Shown one piece after another: positions 6,252-7,486 of a stretch of 7,486 nt of DNA; positions within the stretch are counted from its first letter, which is position 1; every line of letters begins with the position of its first letter. Made by a program: the position numbers and the translations under genes. This DNA comes from Eubacteriales Family XIII. Incertae Sedis bacterium. Lineage in GTDB: Bacteria; Bacillota; Clostridia; Peptostreptococcales; Anaerovoracaceae. The notes below the pieces were generated by a model. That model saw nothing but the letters and a program-made list of their open reading frames with translations, was not told the origin of the DNA and did no database searches. The stretch spans positions 1 to 7,486 of the forward strand of contig JAISTF010000089.1 of the NCBI GenBank assembly GCA_031272745.1, given 5' to 3'.

Positions 6252-6598
6252 CCGTCCACCCTCCGCACGTCCGCGGAAAGCGCCCATTCCGTCGGGCAGC
6301 CCTCCGCGCCGTAGACGTCCGGCGAGCCGACGACCCGGCACTCCTTGCCGCGCACGACCACCGTCGCGCCGCGGAGTATCTGCGGATCAACGCCGTAGAC
6401 GAAGAGCTTCGGGAACAGAAGCGTGTAGTCGACCTGCACGCCGTCCGGCCGGACGCTCTCGAAGTCGTCCTTGCCGCCGCCCGGCTGCACGAGGACGTTC
6501 TCCACGTCCTGCGAAACCTCCACGGCGGCCTCCGCGTTGAACGGGTCCGCGCCGCCGCCAGGCGATCCGTACCGCACCGTCACCGTCTCGCCCTTCAC
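6248..6598 (-). CDS. Head-tail stopper / adaptor protein
   Basis: This 116-residue protein starts at GTG 6598, overlapping the connector stop as GTGA, with AGGGAGGGAG ending about 7 nt upstream. The sequence is beta-rich: VTVRYGSPGG, then VQVDYTLLFPKLF, then LRGATVVVRGKECRVVGSPDVYG. The pattern 'L-x-G-x-x-V-x-V-R-G-x-x-x-x-V-V-G' is characteristic of head-closure (stopper) proteins placed between connector and neck protein. These seal the packaged head and provide the platform for the tail. An internal Gly-rich PGGGADPF/PGGGKDDF pair is noticeable. The name is inferred from position and strand pattern; a 'minor capsid protein' label would also be common. Confidence 0.72.
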   Translation of the reverse strand: MKGETVTVRYGSPGGGADPFNAEAAVEVSQDVENVLVQPGGGKDDFESVRPDGVQVDYTLLFPKLFVYGVDPQILRGATVVVRGKECRVVGSPDVYGAEGCPTEWALSADVRRVDG

Positions 6599-7002
6599 GC
6601 CGCGCTCCCTCCCTGCGGGGGCTCCGGCATGCGCGCCGGCGCGATCGTCGAAACCCTCGCGCCGGACATGCCGAGCTGCCGCCTCTCCGCCTTCGTCAGG
6701 TACAGGTCCCCGTTCGGGTTGCCGAACGAATAGCTTTCCGAGAACGGGCCCGCCGTCTGGCTGTGCTGCGTCACGCCGCCGACCGCCCACGCGGGGCTGA
6801 TCATCACGCGGTGCACCATCGCGCAGCAGACGGCTTTGTACGCCGCCTCCGCGTCCCCGTCCAGATTCTCGGCGGGCGTCCCGCCGACGGCGAGGATCAG
6901 CGCGGCGGCGTCCTGGAGCAGCACGCCGGCCCGCTGCGCGTCTTGCGCCGAAAGCGGCCCGTACCGCGCCTCGACGTCGTCCACGGTCGCGTACGGCGTC
7001 AT
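6595..7002 (-). CDS. Head-tail connector, Gp19/Gp15/Gp42-like
   Basis: This 135-residue protein starts at ATG 7002, overlapping the previous stop as ATGA. The sequence fits the phage Gp19/Gp15/Gp42 family: an N-terminal YATVDDVEARYGPLSAQDAQ, a helix VLLQDAAALIL, the central VCCAMVHRVM helix, and the closing GVTQHSQTAGPFSESYSF / GDLYLTKAERRQLG motif. Family members bind the portal ring and begin the neck. After that motif there is a short Pro/Ala tail (RMPEPPQGGSAA). The frame is open upstream to 7089, but that extension is Arg/Gly-rich, lies over the preceding gene and has no good start signal, so 7002 is preferred. Confidence 0.85.
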   Translation of the reverse strand: MTPYATVDDVEARYGPLSAQDAQRAGVLLQDAAALILAVGGTPAENLDGDAEAAYKAVCCAMVHRVMISPAWAVGGVTQHSQTAGPFSESYSFGNPNGDLYLTKAERRQLGMSGARVSTIAPARMPEPPQGGSAA

Positions 7003-7178
7003 TTCCGCGCCTTCTCTTTCTTCACGGCCGCATCCGCGCCCGCCTCTTCCGCCTTGCGCGGCGGGGCCGGCGCCGCGGCGCGCTCCCACCCGTTGGCGAG
7101 GTGCGCCGCGACGTACTCCCCGGGCACGTCATGGTAGAGGCCGGTGGACTTGTGGAACAGCCGTTCCGTCTTCTCCAT
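6999..7178 (-). CDS. Small protein of unknown function next to the capsid gene
   Basis: This 59-residue protein begins MEKTERLFHKSTGLYHDVP and has a compact front half (GEYVAAHLANGWERA) followed by an Ala/Pro/Lys/Glu-rich tail ending KKEKARK. Short proteins with a 'DVPxxYVxxxLxxGWE' type core are frequent just after capsid genes in phages of Gram-positive hosts, but I cannot assign a role. ATG 7178 is preferred over the in-frame GTG at 7187 because the AGGGTG that contains that GTG lies at SD distance (about 6 nt) from the ATG. It begins 10 nt after the capsid stop and ends in an ATGA overlap with the connector gene. The charged tail is probably disordered. Confidence 0.75.
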   Translation of the reverse strand: MEKTERLFHKSTGLYHDVPGEYVAAHLANGWERAAAPAPPRKAEEAGADAAVKKEKARK

Positions 7179-7188
7179 CCCGCTCACC

Positions 7189-7486
7189 CTACGCGTTCGT
7201 GAGCTTGCGGAAGTAGTCGAGGCTCGCGACGACGAAGCCGACCTGCACCTCGACGCGGACAGCGAACATGTTGTCCTGCCAGAGGTTGATCGTGTCCGTC
7301 CCGTTCGGCAGCACGAGCGTCGCGCTGTCGTTGACGGAGACCTCGATGCCGCCGGACACGCCGTACACGGCCTTCGTCCAGTCGCCGATCAGCCCGATCG
7401 CCGCCCCGTCCGCGATGCCCGCGTTGTAGTACGACGGGAGCCCGAGCACGCTCGGGGCGCCGCCCGCCGCCGCCGTGGTGGCCGCC
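7189..7486 (-). CDS. Major capsid protein, HK97 fold, C-terminal part (5' end outside window)
   Basis: Ninety-eight residues up to a TAG stop are visible; the gene continues upstream of the right edge. After an Ala/Gly/Thr-rich loop (AATTAAAGGAPSVLGLP), the sequence GDWTKAVYGVSGGIEVSV, then NLWQDNMFAVRVEVQVGF and the end VASLDYFRKLTNA are typical of the C-terminal (A-domain to P-domain) part of HK97-type capsid proteins of the Phage_capsid family. A GTG at 7449 is just an internal valine codon. The downstream order of neck genes supports the call. Confidence 0.92.
   Translation of the reverse strand, partial: AATTAAAGGAPSVLGLPSYYNAGIADGAAIGLIGDWTKAVYGVSGGIEVSVNDSATLVLPNGTDTINLWQDNMFAVRVEVQVGFVVASLDYFRKLTNA

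Noticed and set aside
6999..7187. GTG at 7187 as start of the small post-capsid gene
   Set aside because: That GTG is part of the AGGGTG that serves as SD for the ATG at 7178, and it has no good SD of its own at the right distance.
1..7486. A new defence, mobile or regulatory system hidden in the module
   Set aside because: All coding space is taken by a co-oriented structural gene order with short or negative gaps; no accessory gene, inverted terminal repeat, tRNA, CRISPR-like array or att-like site was visible on either strand.

Overview
The window is the head-completion and tail part of the structural module of a long-tailed (siphovirus-like) dsDNA phage or prophage. Every real gene lies on the minus strand, so transcription runs from the right edge to the left. 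The order is that of a siphophage late operon: major capsid C-terminus, small post-capsid protein, head-tail connector, stopper/adaptor, short neck protein, tail terminator, major tail (tube) protein, a tail assembly chaperone pair joined by a programmed frameshift, tape measure protein, distal tail protein (Dit), and a Gp37-like tail-tip protein that runs off the left edge. The DNA is GC-rich with strong GGAGG-type ribosome binding sites and mixed ATG/GTG starts. This fits a high-GC Gram-positive host. The protein styles recall phages of gut Actinomycetota/Coriobacteriia, but that host guess is inference and no host gene is present.

Right part (about 5632-7486): the capsid fragment is followed by five small genes. 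From 7002 down to 5635 each gene starts on the stop codon of the one before it (ATGA or GTGA overlaps). This is a translationally coupled ladder that delivers connector, stopper, neck and terminator proteins together. The capsid C-terminus is an HK97-type fold. The small genes plug the portal, close the head and join it to the tail.

Middle (2206-5635): the tube protein has the best Shine-Dalgarno in the window, as expected for an abundant product. The chaperone locus carries a complete -1 frameshift signal readable from the DNA: an SD-like GGAGGG 10 nt upstream, the heptamer A_AAA_AAA, a 6-nt spacer holding the zero-frame TAA, and a perfect 9-bp hairpin. The 727-residue tape measure protein has 44-residue tandem repeats set inside an almost unbroken 11-residue hydrophobic register that spans about 300 residues.

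Left part (1-2209): Dit (with a short GxDFxS repeat linker) and the Gp37-like protein form the distal tail tip. The tip gene ends in a coiled coil grown by a 21-bp (one heptad) duplication, followed by a collar/fibre-type HPVGSIY segment. Its distal part is clearly less GC-rich than the head genes.

There is no non-coding stretch over 300 bases. I see no tRNA, CRISPR, insertion sequence, attachment site, integrase, lysis, defence or anti-defence gene. The window is a well-formed structural module. The parts most worth attention are the frameshift element and the tape-measure periodicity rather than a new system.
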